Shown here: piece after piece, positions 53,371 to 64,000 of the stretch
Position numbering within the stretch: position 1 is the stretch's first letter
Layout of the letters: every line of letters begins with the position of its first letter
Assembly: GCA_010015745.1 (NCBI GenBank)
Contig: ML978160.1
Coordinates: 62,001 to 126,000, forward strand
Reading direction: 5' to 3'
Source: Setomelanomma holmii
Lineage: Eukaryota; Ascomycota; Dothideomycetes; Pleosporales; Phaeosphaeriaceae
Length of the DNA stretch: 64,000 nucleotides
Notes under the pieces: generated by a model
Database searches by the model: none
The model's input: only the letters and a program-made list of their open reading frames with translations
Told to the model about the DNA's origin: nothing
Translations under genes and position numbers: made by a program

Positions 53371-54611
53371 GCAACGCAAGTACCTTCACCATGACTGAAT
53401 TAACAAGCTTGCATTTTGATAGAGTAAGGACTTTTCCTTTCGCTTGTAATTGGACTATTTGAGGTATTATGATTATGGCATACTTAACGGCCGCGAAACA
53501 TGGATACCCAATCTGTTAGGATGCTGGATGTGCTCCTTTGAGAGTACGACGATTAGCCATAGCACTCGCGTGGAGTTTTGAATGGGAAAATATTCGAAGC
53601 TCTTCAATTTGTCTGCGAGTTCCATAACATGATACATTGCATAATCTTCAAGTGTTCGCCCACGAGTGCGGCTCTTACCATCAGATGCTCAGAGCCAATC
53701 ATGTCGTGTTCTCCGATGACCCTCGAGACGCATTGCGGGAACTAGCATCTTGTGCAACACCATGGCCAAGTGTGCAACATGAATCATTGGCACCTGCCCT
53801 CTGTACTTCACACTTCTTCTTCCTCGCTGGAGTGCACTCAAGTCTACCGTGAGGGTTTGCAGTGAGGTGAATTGCCCCACACCCAGTCGTCATTGCGCAA
53901 CAATCCCTGTCGGTAATCCTCAACGCGCCCGCAACCCGCATGCCAGCCCGCCCTCCATGACAACCGAGAGTGCAAGGCATAAACAACCACAGACCAGCTC
54001 ACACTTCTGACGACAATCGCTTTTGCACAGTGCAGCGGCATTCACCCAACTCTCAGTTATTGGTACTGGCATCTAATCTCCGAACGCCCGCCTGTCAGGG
54101 TCCAGCCTGCGGAACCACCGCCGGCAGTCGTTGCCCTCGCAATTGTGTTTACGAAACAACACCTTCGCACCTACCACGCCCACCAACGCCAGCACAAGGC
54201 CAAAACGATATAATAAGGCTCTCGAACCAGAGCTACGAATCTTTCTGGAGAGCGGTCTTCTCAATTGCGAAATTTGCGGCAAGGACAACGAGCGCATTAC
54301 GCTGTGCGACACCGCCATCGACCACGGTTCGCATTGGCTCGTAACGATTCATTGGCTCAACGGTCCGCTGCCTACCATTCATTCTTCTGGACCCACCGCT
54401 CCACCAATTGCCCTCCAACACTCCTGCCTACCACTACAGTCACTCTCGTGCTGAATTCGAGTCTCCACGTCCCGCCTCGACCATCAAGAGAACCTGTTGC
54501 ACACTCGACGCACCCACCCAATCGCTCACATACACACGACCACCTCTATTGCCGTTCTTCCATTTCGTTCCTCCGACTTTCGCGTAAGCTGGACTTATCG
54601 CATTCCGCGCC
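53371..54611. other. Intergenic and kinase leader
   Basis: About 1.24 kb of 3' flank and the long 5' leader of the GCK-type kinase. No gene supported. Confidence 0.5.
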
Positions 54612-56935
54612 ATGGCGGATCTCGGCGTCAACCAGGCGATCGATCCAACAACACTTTTCACAAAGCAAGAATGTATAGGCGGAGGCAGTTTTGGAAAAGT
54701 CTACAAGGGGCTTGACCGAAGGACAGGACATACAGTGGCTATCAAAGTTATCGATGTGGAAAATGCCGAAGACGAGGTGGAAGACATCATGGGAGAGATA
54801 ATGATCTTGTCCGGCATGAGCTCACCTTATGTGACCAAGTACTACGGCTCATACCTGCATGGCACGGATCTCTGGATTGTCATGGAATTTTGCTCGGGTG
54901 GCAGTTGTGCCGACCTTATGAAGCCCGGCCCAGTAGCAGAGGCGGAGATTGCTGTCGTTGTAAAGGAGTTGCTGCAAGGACTGATGTATCTGCACAACGA
55001 TGGCAAGCTACACCGGGATATCAAAGGTGCGTACACTGAATCTGAGCGTAGTGTCAAACTAATTCCAAGACAGCTGCAAACATCCTCGTTGGCGCTAACG
55101 GCCAAGTGAAGCTTGCGGATTTCGGAGTTTCTGGTCAGCTTTCCGCGACCATGACGAAGAAGAACACATTCGTCGGTACACCATTCTGGATGGCGCCGGA
55201 AGTCATCAAACAATCTGGTTATGACGGCAAAGCAGACATTTGGTCTCTCGGTATCACCGCGCTTGAATTGGCGAACGGTGAACCGCCATATGCTGATATT
55301 CATCCCATGAAGGTTCTTTTCCTCATACCTAAGAACCCACCACCGCAACTACAAGGGAACTTTTCGCCCGCCTTCAAGAAGTTCATCGACCTGTGTTTGC
55401 GCAAAGATCCCAGAGAGCGGCCAAATGCACGAGAATTGCTCAACACCGAGTTTGTCCGGAAAGCTGGAAAGCCAGCGCGGCTGCAGGAGCTCATCTCACG
55501 ATATCAGGATTGGAAGGCTCGCTACCCAAAAGAAGCGGCCGAGTCTGAGGATGAAGCCACCCCAGTGAAAAAGAGGGAACCAGTCAACGAGGAGTTGTGG
55601 GACTTTGGCACCGTGCGGCCTGCTGGAGGTGCTCGTGGTCCAGCGCTTGCGCCGATGAACGACGCTGGTGCCAACGCCCGCATTCCGTCACCACAAAGGA
55701 AACCTGCGCCTCAGCCGAGAGGTGGGTATGGCGACGAGAACGAAGCTACGATTCGTGCAAGCCCGCCGCCGTCACCCACAAAACGCTCACCGTTCCTGAA
55801 GACTCAAGGCTCGCCCGCGAGCTCGTTGAACACAGCGGCAAGGATACCCCTTCCGCCATCTCCAGAGAAGAAGTCAGTGCCAGTGTTTCCACAGCCTGCG
55901 CAAGAGGTTTCCCGCAAATCACCCGTGCCCAACTTCTTCTCGCCACCTCTAAATCGCGGACTTGTGACACCTACCAAGCAGCAAACTCCTCAACAGCCTC
56001 GAAGGCAAACACCGCTTGCTCATGCTTACGATGAGTACATCCAACGATCGATTGCAGCTGACATGGAAAATATGGAGATCACACCGCAACCACCAGAAAA
56101 GCGGGTACCAACCCCAAGCCGTGCATCCGTGTTACCGCAGATGAACCTCAATATCCCACCTTACAGAGGGCCATCAGCAGCCACGCCCAGTTCCAATGCT
56201 CCTCCGGCGCCCGCCCATCAGCCTCAACTGCAAAGTCCGATCAGGACGAAGCAAAGCCAAGTACCAACACAAGTGCAGAAGCCTCTACCACCACTGAGCG
56301 GTCAAATACCGCTGCCACCATTGACGGGCCAGAAGCCTCTACCTTCTACACAGCAGGCCTCTTCGCCGTTTAGTCCAATTGGCTCGACACGACCCGACTC
56401 TTCATCGTCGAACGATCCATTCGGTGGCCCGTTGGTATCACGGCAACAGACACAATCGAGTCAGAGTCAGCCTTTTGCACCTGCACCTGCACCTCCACCA
56501 CATATGACCAACAAGTCGCCACCCATGTCTCGCGGGTCGTTCGGCCGTCCTAAGCCTACAGCGAACCATCCTTCGATATTAGCACAGCAGACACCTGGCT
56601 CACCGGGCGCTGCAGCGGAGATTACAGCTCTGGATGGCGTGGTGCTACCCGCTCTGGAAGCTGCACTCTCGCGACGAGTGTACCAGCTCAACCTCAAGAA
56701 CAAGCAAGATTCTGCACAGTCGCTAGGCGATCCTCATGGCTTTGTCGAGAGGAGAAGGCGGAGACAGGACTGCCATGATCAGGTCAGGCGACTGGTCATT
56801 GAGATAGGAGAGAGGTTCAAGGAGCTCGATCGATGGGATGAGAAGGGCGAGGTCGGCATGGGTGGGGAGGTGGCTGGATTTCTCGAGGGTTTCCTCGAGG
56901 AGGTGCTTGTTAGAGTCGAGCCAGCTGATGATTGA
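54612..56935 (+). CDS. Ste20/GCK-family protein kinase (GCK-III-like)
   Basis: Two exons, 54612-55026 and 55074-56935, with a 47-bp GTGCGT...GACAG intron located between HRDIK and AANILV, give 758 residues. Kinase motifs are complete: Gly loop IGGGSFGKVYKG, VAIKVIDVEN Lys, helix-C Glu in EDIMGEI, HRDIKAANIL, DFGVSGQL, and the GTPFWMAPEV activation signature of Ste20/GCK kinases. After the kinase domain (about 20-270) comes RYQDWKARYPKEAAES and ELWDFGTVRP, a segment typical of fungal GCK-III (Sps1/MST3-like) kinases. A long Pro/Gln-rich linker and a C-terminal helical domain (LPALEAALSRRVYQLNLKNK to GFLEGFLEEVLVRVE) follow. Such kinases act in septation, cell-wall or polarity signalling. Confidence 0.9.
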
Positions 56936-57016
56936 GAGGGACGGCACGATACGATGTGTATGTTTATGGAGTATGAGGGCAGGCGTTAAGCAAAGGATAC
57001 CTGGGGGGGTGGGGGG

Positions 57017-57054
57017 TGCATGGACAGCAGCGCACTGCATGGACAGCAGCGCAC
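57017..57054. repeat. 19-bp tandem duplication
   Basis: Two perfect adjacent copies of tgcatggacagcagcgcac (57017-57035 and 57036-57054) in the spacer between the kinase and STT4, next to a G-rich run. Confidence 0.9.
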
Positions 57055-57338
57055 TGCGCTTCCGCTTGGCTGGCAATTGGCGCTTTGCACTCTTTGAATA
57101 CTTTCACTTGCTCGGTATACACACTTCAAACAATACTTCTCTCTGCATATGTGAAGTAGTGACGATCCTCGACCTGTTTCATATGCCTGCGGACGCTGCT
57201 TCTCGCTGATTGGGCCACGATGCGGACGTCCGTACCCTGGCAACATTTCGTCACTTGGGCCAACCTCACAGCTCATTGCTACCGTTCGTGACGAAGCTCG
57301 TAAAGAGTCCTTGCAGCTCCTACCGGCGCCTTGCGAAT

Positions 57339-60300
57339 ATGACGTATGGCTTCCTGTGTGAGCCAACCACTTGACATAGCTAACATGCCACAGGCGCACG
57401 ATTCGAAGCAACGCGCTCGAGAAGCTGGCTCGACTGTCAGCGCAATCGCGCTCACCACAGAGCTCGACATCAGGCTTCCCGAGACTGTTCAAGAGATGTC
57501 CAGACCCTGCATACTCTCATAACGACTGGGAAGAGAGCAATGGCAGCATTCAAACGCGGCCAGCGATTGTACGGCGACCATGTGCTGCTCGGTGTTGCGC
57601 GCACAGCTAATGCGGCATAGAAAGTACACGAGCTAGAGGCAATCCTCGCCCTATGCAAAGCTGCACCTTACGTCGAATCGAACGAGATCGCCGCTTCGCT
57701 CCTCGATCGCCTGTCTGCGTACATCCCGACCGCGTATACTCAGACCTTGTCACCCTCGCCGGCTCTGCGAGCAATCGAACCTTCTCCATACGAAGTCTTG
57801 ACTTACAACCTTACCTCTGCTATACTCTCGCTCGGGACTCGACATGGACTGCAGGTGCAGGCGACATCGGCGATTTCTAGCTATGTGCGAGGATGGACAA
57901 TTAAGGCCAATGAGCTGGCGTCCAACCAATTCGATGAGGATGATCGCGACGACTTTGCGACTGATGGCGAACTTGCGCGGGTCATGACACAGAGTCTCTC
58001 CCTTTTGGGCTTCCTCGATGCCGCAGCAGATCACGCAAAGTTCTGGAACTCGTATGACCGGTTGCAATTTGTGCAAGATGTGCGGGCTATGCTGTCGGAG
58101 AAGTTCTTGATTGCTTTCGAGACGGCGCTGTCGATGGTGCGTAATGCGCGCTCACATCAACACGGATTGCGGAACTGGAAGCGCTATACGAAGCATTACG
58201 CCGCAACAGGACGGCCGCTGGGTGGCATGATCCTACATGACTCGTTTCTCAAGGTTGTGGTTGCTGCTGCTTCGATTCTGGTTGAAGCTCCTGACCGCAA
58301 CCGTGATCATGACATCTTGGACCATCTTAGATCCTCGAAGCAGAACAATGCGACGGTTCGCGACGCCTCAGAGGATGCACTCGCCGACGGCCTGGCAAGA
58401 ATAGCGATAGAAGAGATGGAGTTCTTGGAAAGCGATGTCGACTATTTGCAGCGTGTTGCATCAGCATGGCAGCAGCGACAAGCTTCTGCAGTCAAGGCCA
58501 AGATATTGACCATCCACCTGTGCTGCACTGTATACGACGAAGACATCGCCGACGCAGATTTGCACAACACTTGGCTCGAGAATGTCATCAGTGACCCATC
58601 GCAAACTGCAGACCACGACCTGAGCTCAGTCGTGCTCAAGTCTATGGCCATACTCGCAAAGATCTCCCCGGCTTTGGCTTCAAGCCTTGGACGATCGCTG
58701 CCTCGTGTCATTGTCCAAGGCAACTTCGATCATCGAACTACATCTGTAGCAGCTGGTGCTTTAGCTGCTGTTCTGAGCCTGCTCCCTCAAGACGCCATTA
58801 TCACAACGCTGTACACACTCGGAAACATCATCAGCGCAGGCACGGTGCCCGATCGCAATTCTGCATCATCACCTTCGTTCAACGGCACACATCGCACCTC
58901 ACGCGCAACTGGTGTGTACGACCAACAGCACGGTAGCGCCATATCGCTCACACCTAGCGATGTTGAGGAGCCAGACTTTGTGCATACAACTGTGGTTGAG
59001 ACCATAGTATCTGTGGCGCGCAATTGCAAAGACGCGAAGATCACGGCTCTTGCTTTGTCGATGCTGATCCAGAAGGTCGGGCGGGCGAGTAAGGGCGTCG
59101 ATGCAAAGATCATTACCGATTCGGCTTTCCTTGGGATTCATAGCCCGCCTGGAGAGTTCAAGACGCTGCTCAAGGTGTACTCGAGGCTGGCGCATGATGC
59201 GTTGGTCAAGGATGACGCGGTCATTTTGGATGCGGTAGGTAGCGTTCGTGATCTTTGTATGGTATCATGCTAATCTTTCACCAGGTGATGAGAGCTCGGT
59301 TGAACATGTCAACTGAGATCTCTGCGGACGATGATGCCTTTGAGGTGTACCTGATTCACCTGCTAGACACAATTGTTAGCAAGGGCGATGCACCAGAAAC
59401 ATCGCATCGGCATATGCACGACAACGAACTGGCAGCTCAGGAGATCGCGCAGCTTCTCAGACCACTTGCCGTACTTCTTTCGCGCAACGCAAATCATGCG
59501 GACGTGTCTGAGTTTAGCGACTCCATCATCGGCTTGCAGCGCGATGCTTGGTTCAACATCGTCGTTCACGATTTCGACACGCTCTCCGAACTTGGACAGC
59601 AGTACAGAGAGGAGCTGAAGACTCTAGCTCGTTTCAGTCCGCCTTTGATTGCTGAGGAAAGACCTTCGTTGTCTGAGAGTGACATCGAGTTGAATACCGT
59701 GCTTCGCCGTGGCAAGTCGCCTGAGCACACAGTTGAGCAGAAGAGACGACTTGGCCGTTTACTGCCTTCTTGTGAAGCAGATACGAAGTCTCTAAGTTAC
59801 CAAGAAGCAGTCTTCTTGAGCACCGCTTACCTTGTCGAAGACTTACGCGCCAGTGGAGGTGACTGTACCAAGGCCTTAGCATACTTCCTGGATCCGAAGC
59901 TGCGGTCTGGCGCTGTGGGGAATTGCATGGCTGCTATCACAACAACGGCCGTCAGAACCTACTTGACCAAGACACTCTTTGGACAATGTCAGTCCTTCTC
60001 GACACCGTATCTTGCGGAACAGCTAGCGACTATCTTCTCGGCATGCTGTCACCGCATTGCCCGCATTCAGCAAGCTGCTGGAGCATGTGCAGATCTGATC
60101 ATCCGCGAGGTTCCTTCAACGTTGTGCCAGAAGAGCGCTCTCTTTGCTCTGCTCGAGTTGCTATCGATCATGTGGTATAGCTGCTTGGAAGGCGAGACCG
60201 ACGAGTATACGTGGAAGTCGACATTCACATCCAAAAAGTCGAACATCATGGTCGAGCTGTCTGATGACTATGCTTTCCGCCGAGCCACACTAAGCTCCCT

Positions 60301-63300
60301 GCACAAACGGGCAACAGCCTGGGTCAAGGACGCACTGGATACCGCACCGCTTGATGTCAAAGGACTGTTGCAGACCTACCTTTCTGAGTTTGATGACGAA
60401 GCTTCATTTGGCCACATCTCATTGGGCCGATCATTTGCACTCGAGATGGGAGCAGTTATTCCATCGACTGACCAGCGTCTTGGCGCTGTAGAACGCCAAG
60501 GCATCAATATCAATACTGCCTCCGACTTCATCACGCAATACACTACACGACAAGAGTACAAGTTCTTAGATGGCGTCAACGATCAAGAAGAGGAGTGGCT
60601 TAGGAATGGTTCTGCGGCACAAGGAACGCCGAGCTACCTGTCGCGCAGTCTTCAGGATGCGACAAACCTACTGATGGACTTGGAGAACCGCACGCTGAAC
60701 CATAAGCATGTTACTATAGCCGAGCTTCGCGACATTCTGCGTAGAGCCGCCGCACTCCTGTGCCGAGTAAAGACAGACCAGTCGCCCATTGTGCAACATT
60801 TGGTTGGGATACCATTTGCTGTGTTCTCAAAGCAGTCGATCAAGCTTGGCATATCTCTGTGGACCAGTGTGACGAAAGAGAATCCGCGAATGGAATCACG
60901 CATCTTGGTGGCGATTGCTGAAAACTGGGAGACTACGGTGCGGAAGCGGAGAGGTATCTTTAGTCCATTGTTGAAGTAAGTATCCGTCACATTGTCGATC
61001 AAGTGATGCTAATGACGTGCAGACACGATGATCCATTCTACGGCAAGCAGGAATTTGCTGCTACCGACAAGGAAGCGCTTTCGAAGCGCCAGCAACAAAT
61101 CTACAACCTCATCGCGCCGCACTTCCGATTACTACAGTTCTTATCTAGCCACTTCAGCGCATCGCGTTTGAGCAAGTCAGACATTGAGCGCGTATATGTT
61201 CGTCTGATACACATCACGCTTGATGCAATGAGCGTGGGATGTTCGCAGCCATTAGCGCGAGAAGCATACTTCCATATCATTCTACTTGGTCTCAAGATTG
61301 CTCGCCATTGCACTACTTTAGCGTCTGCTATCAAAGGAAGATTGCTAGATCGCATATTGACCGCTGCGTTGGCCTGGTTCGCGGGTGCGCCACAGTAAGT
61401 CCTTCTACAAAAGTCAAGTAGTCGAGGCTAACGACCACAGATGGTCTTTCGGAGGCAACCGCCTCCAAATTAAAGCCGAGACTCACATTCTAGCCGACGT
61501 GCAATCAAATCTAGACGCCATCAGCAAGATGGTGACCGTCGGGGACGTCGGATCCAAACTCAAGGCAAAACAAGACTTGCTATCCCTCTTGATCGCGAAC
61601 GAGCAGTCTCGCTTGCTAGTCTGGCTCTTCCCACTTGATCACGCCAAAAAGCATCACTTCGCTTCCAGCTCCAGCCGAGCGACTCTTCCAGACGTAAGTC
61701 CTAGCCACAAATCTACCTGAAACATAAAGCTAACCTCGTTAGACTGCGGTGACCGCACACTTGAAAACAGCATGGGCAGAGAACCCGGCAATCGCTGTCC
61801 AGCTTGTTAAGCGCTTCCAGTCTCAGCGTCTCGCGACTGAAGTGCGCTGGCAGGTGCTGAATTTTCCGCATAAGGTACTGGATGAGCCGGATGCGCTGGA
61901 AATTCTGATGGGGAGTCAATTGCCGAGTGATGTTTCGTTTCAGCTTAAAGTATGTCACGTACCCTCCTCGCTTCTTCATCCTACCCCCGCGAGCCCGAGA
62001 ACTCCAGACTAACAAGCTTAGTACCTGCTTTACTGGGCTCCCGTCAATCCTATCACCGCCGTAACATACTTTATGCCAGCGTACGGCAATCATGCATATA
62101 TTATTCAGTATGCGATGAGAGCCCTCGAAAGTCATTCCGTGGACGTCATGTTCTTCTACGTCTACCAGATTGTGCAGACGCTGCGATATGATGTGCTTGG
62201 TTATGTGGAGCGGTACATCATCGAGACTGCCAAGTTCTCGCAGTTGTTCGCACATCAAATCATCTGGAACATGAAAGCAAATGCGTACAAAGACGAAGCA
62301 TCCGAGACGGTAAGTACTACCCGCTCACGTACGTCGGACTAGCTAATTCGTGCTGCAGCCCGATCCTGTCAAGCCCACCCTCGACAAAGTCATGGGCAGC
62401 TTGGAGTCCAGCTTTGCGCCTGCTGACCGCCAATTTTACGAGCGAGAATTTGCCTTTTTCAACGAGGTCACTGGCATCTCTGGTACTCTCCGCTCCGTCC
62501 TGCACGAGCCCAAGGAAGTCAAAAAGCAGAAGATCGAGGAAGAACTCCGCAAGATCCAAGTCGAAGTCGGCGTCTATCTTCCCAGCAACCCAGATGGCCA
62601 AGTCATTGGCATCGACCGCAAGTCCGGCAAACCACTACAATCACACGCCAAGACGCCCTTCATGGCAACCTTCCGTATTCGCAAGAACAAACCTTCTGCC
62701 CCCGACGCCATCGAAGAGACCGAAGAAAACGACCGCGCCAGCCAAAAACAAAACACTTACGAAACATGGCTGTCCGCAATCTTCAAAGTCGGCGACGACT
62801 GCCGCCAAGACGTCCTTGCCCTCCAAATGATCGCTGCCTTCCGCGGCATCTTCAACACCGTCGGCCTCGACGTCTGGGTCTTTCCCTACCGCGTCACCGC
62901 CACCGCACCTGGCTGTGGCGTCATCGACGTGCTCCCCAACTCAATATCGCGCGACATGCTTGGCCGCGAAGCCGTCAATCGACTCGACGACTACTTCGTG
63001 TCTCGGTACGGCAATGAGGATTCTATACGGTACCAAGAAGCACGCAGCAATTTCGTCAAATCCATGGCCGCATACTCGGTCATCTCATTCCTCCTCCAAT
63101 TCAAAGACAGACATAACGGCAACATCATGATCGACGACGCCGGACATATTATTCACATCGATTTCGGCTTCATCTTCGACATCGTCCCCGGCGGAATTAA
63201 ATTCGAACGCGCGCCCTTCAAACTCACAGCCGAAATGATCGCCGTAATGGGCGGCAGCACGACTTCCCAACCGTACCGCTGGTTCGAAGAATTGACCGTC

Positions 63301-63546
63301 AAAGCGTTCCTGGCCGCTAGACAACACGCCTCCCATCTTTCACATATTGTGGAAGTCATGTTGGATTCGGGGCTGCCGTGCTTCAAACCCAACACGATTG
63401 AGAATTTCAGAGACAGGTTTGTACTGGACAGGGATGAGAGGGGCGCCGCGGAGTATATGCGTGAGTGTGTGAGGAGGAGTGCGAGTAGTTCGAGTACGGG
63501 GGTGTATGATCGGTTCCAGTTGATTACGAATGGGATTCCTTACTAA
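57339..63546 (+). CDS. STT4: Phosphatidylinositol 4-kinase III-alpha (Stt4)
   Basis: Nine exons: 57339-57343, 57394-57568, 57621-59234, 59285-60975, 61023-61394, 61441-61693, 61743-61949, 62022-62309 and 62359-63546. All introns are 46-72 bp and all phases agree; the total is 1930 residues, near the yeast length. The first exon is 5 bp (ATG AC), giving MTRTIRSNALEKLARLSAQS. A TAG at 57618-57620 belongs to the 3' end of intron 2 (CTAAT branch, CATAG acceptor). The N-terminal two thirds are helical repeats. The lipid-kinase-unique segment includes YLLYWAPVNPITAVTYFMPA. The catalytic domain shows FRIRKNKP, GDDCRQDVLALQMI, PGCGVIDVLPNS, the loop FKDRHNGNIMIDD and HIDFGFIFD, ending TNGIPY. It makes PI4P at the plasma membrane. 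Confidence 0.96.
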
Positions 63547-64000
63547 GCGGAGGCGGCGCGAGGGTGCGCGAGGGGAGGGGTGCGCGAGGGCGAGGGGATG
63601 ATGTAGGAAAAGGAAAGAATCGATACAATGGTCGAACGAAACTTGTGCGTCACATTGGGATATGGTACTTCTTTGATCACGTAGTGTGTAGAACGAGCAA
63701 TGTCGGATATGCGAGCTCACGACAACACCAGCATAGTACTAGATGCTGTGTCATGTTCGTGTCATGGCTCAATGGCGACGAGTAGCTGCAGCATGGGTAG
63801 CTTGGACGCGCAGATGATTTCAAGTTATATGTTCTCGGTAGCCATGTATCTCTCCCGAGCAGAAAAAGTACAGCTTATGTCGGCGGATCCATGTGGAATC
63901 GCGGCGTGAAAGCCATACTTATATGGCCCGACTTTTCAAAATAGTGCGGTGCTCGAGACGCGTAAGTGCATGGCCGATGGCGTTAGATAGAGTTGGGTGG
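63547..64000. other. 3' flank of STT4
   Basis: A purine/G-rich run with repeated gcgagg units (63555-63598) follows the stop codon. No gene seen to the end of the window. Confidence 0.5.

Noticed and set aside
57618..57620. In-frame TAG near the start of STT4
   Set aside because: It forms the acceptor of a 52-bp intron (GTACGG donor at 57569, CTAAT branch, CATAG), and splicing joins the flanking exons in phase with family-like sequence.
1..64000. tRNA or rRNA genes and CRISPR arrays
   Set aside because: No cloverleaf-like, rRNA-like or regularly spaced repeat pattern was seen by eye; a tRNA search tool would be needed to exclude tRNAs fully.

Overview
This is a stretch of a filamentous ascomycete nuclear genome. 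Short introns of about 45-72 bp with GTATGT or GTAAGT donors interrupt most genes. Recognisable genes include fungal-specific families (HET domain, DUF7703-type 7-TM protein, fungal caspase-like protein, mitoribosomal mL59) and core eukaryotic genes (PRE10, PUP3, PRP28, STT4, a GCK-type kinase). A Dothideomycete, perhaps of the Capnodiales/Mycosphaerellales, seems likely from the overall feel of the proteins, but that is inference.

Layout. (1) 1-14.3 kb is an accessory island. Two related, decayed hAT transposons (minus strand at 1-1122, plus strand at 7280 to about 10 kb) sit beside three minus-strand loci (A 4.5-6.8 kb, B 10.4-12.2 kb, C 12.9-14.3 kb). All three end in Lys/Pro/Ala-rich, histone-H1-like tails. 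B and C carry repeated cysteine modules resembling Zn2Cys6 binuclear clusters. The left hAT appears to have inserted into the coding region of a gene at 1.1-1.5 kb. (2) 15.2-25.3 kb is dense housekeeping: histidine phosphatase, proteasome alpha7, a conserved glutamine-rich protein, mL59, proteasome beta3, the Prp28 helicase and a membrane protein. (3) 26.7-45 kb mixes apparently intact genes (secreted dienelactone hydrolase, VOC/glyoxalase, DHA2-type MFS transporter, coiled-coil protein, SRPBCC protein) with six decayed ones (AIG2-like, caspase-like, aldo/keto reductase, NmrA-like NAD(P)-binding, HET, RBR/IBR). Each decayed gene reads through one or more in-frame stops. (4) 47.6-63.6 kb is again core: C2H2 factor, a long low-complexity protein, a GCK-family kinase and the PI4-kinase STT4.

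Two themes stand out. First, the stops in the decayed genes and in the right-hand hAT fall mostly where the protein frame expects Trp or Gln (TGG to TAG/TGA, CAG/CAA to TAG/TAA). These are C:G to T:A changes, as expected from repeat-induced point mutation or a similar process, here also reaching genes that look single-copy within this window. Second, the island's tandem Zn2Cys6-like modules with basic tails form an unfamiliar architecture and are the best candidate for something undescribed.

Exon structures were built by hand from splice consensus and protein continuity. Functions come from recognised motifs, with no database search.
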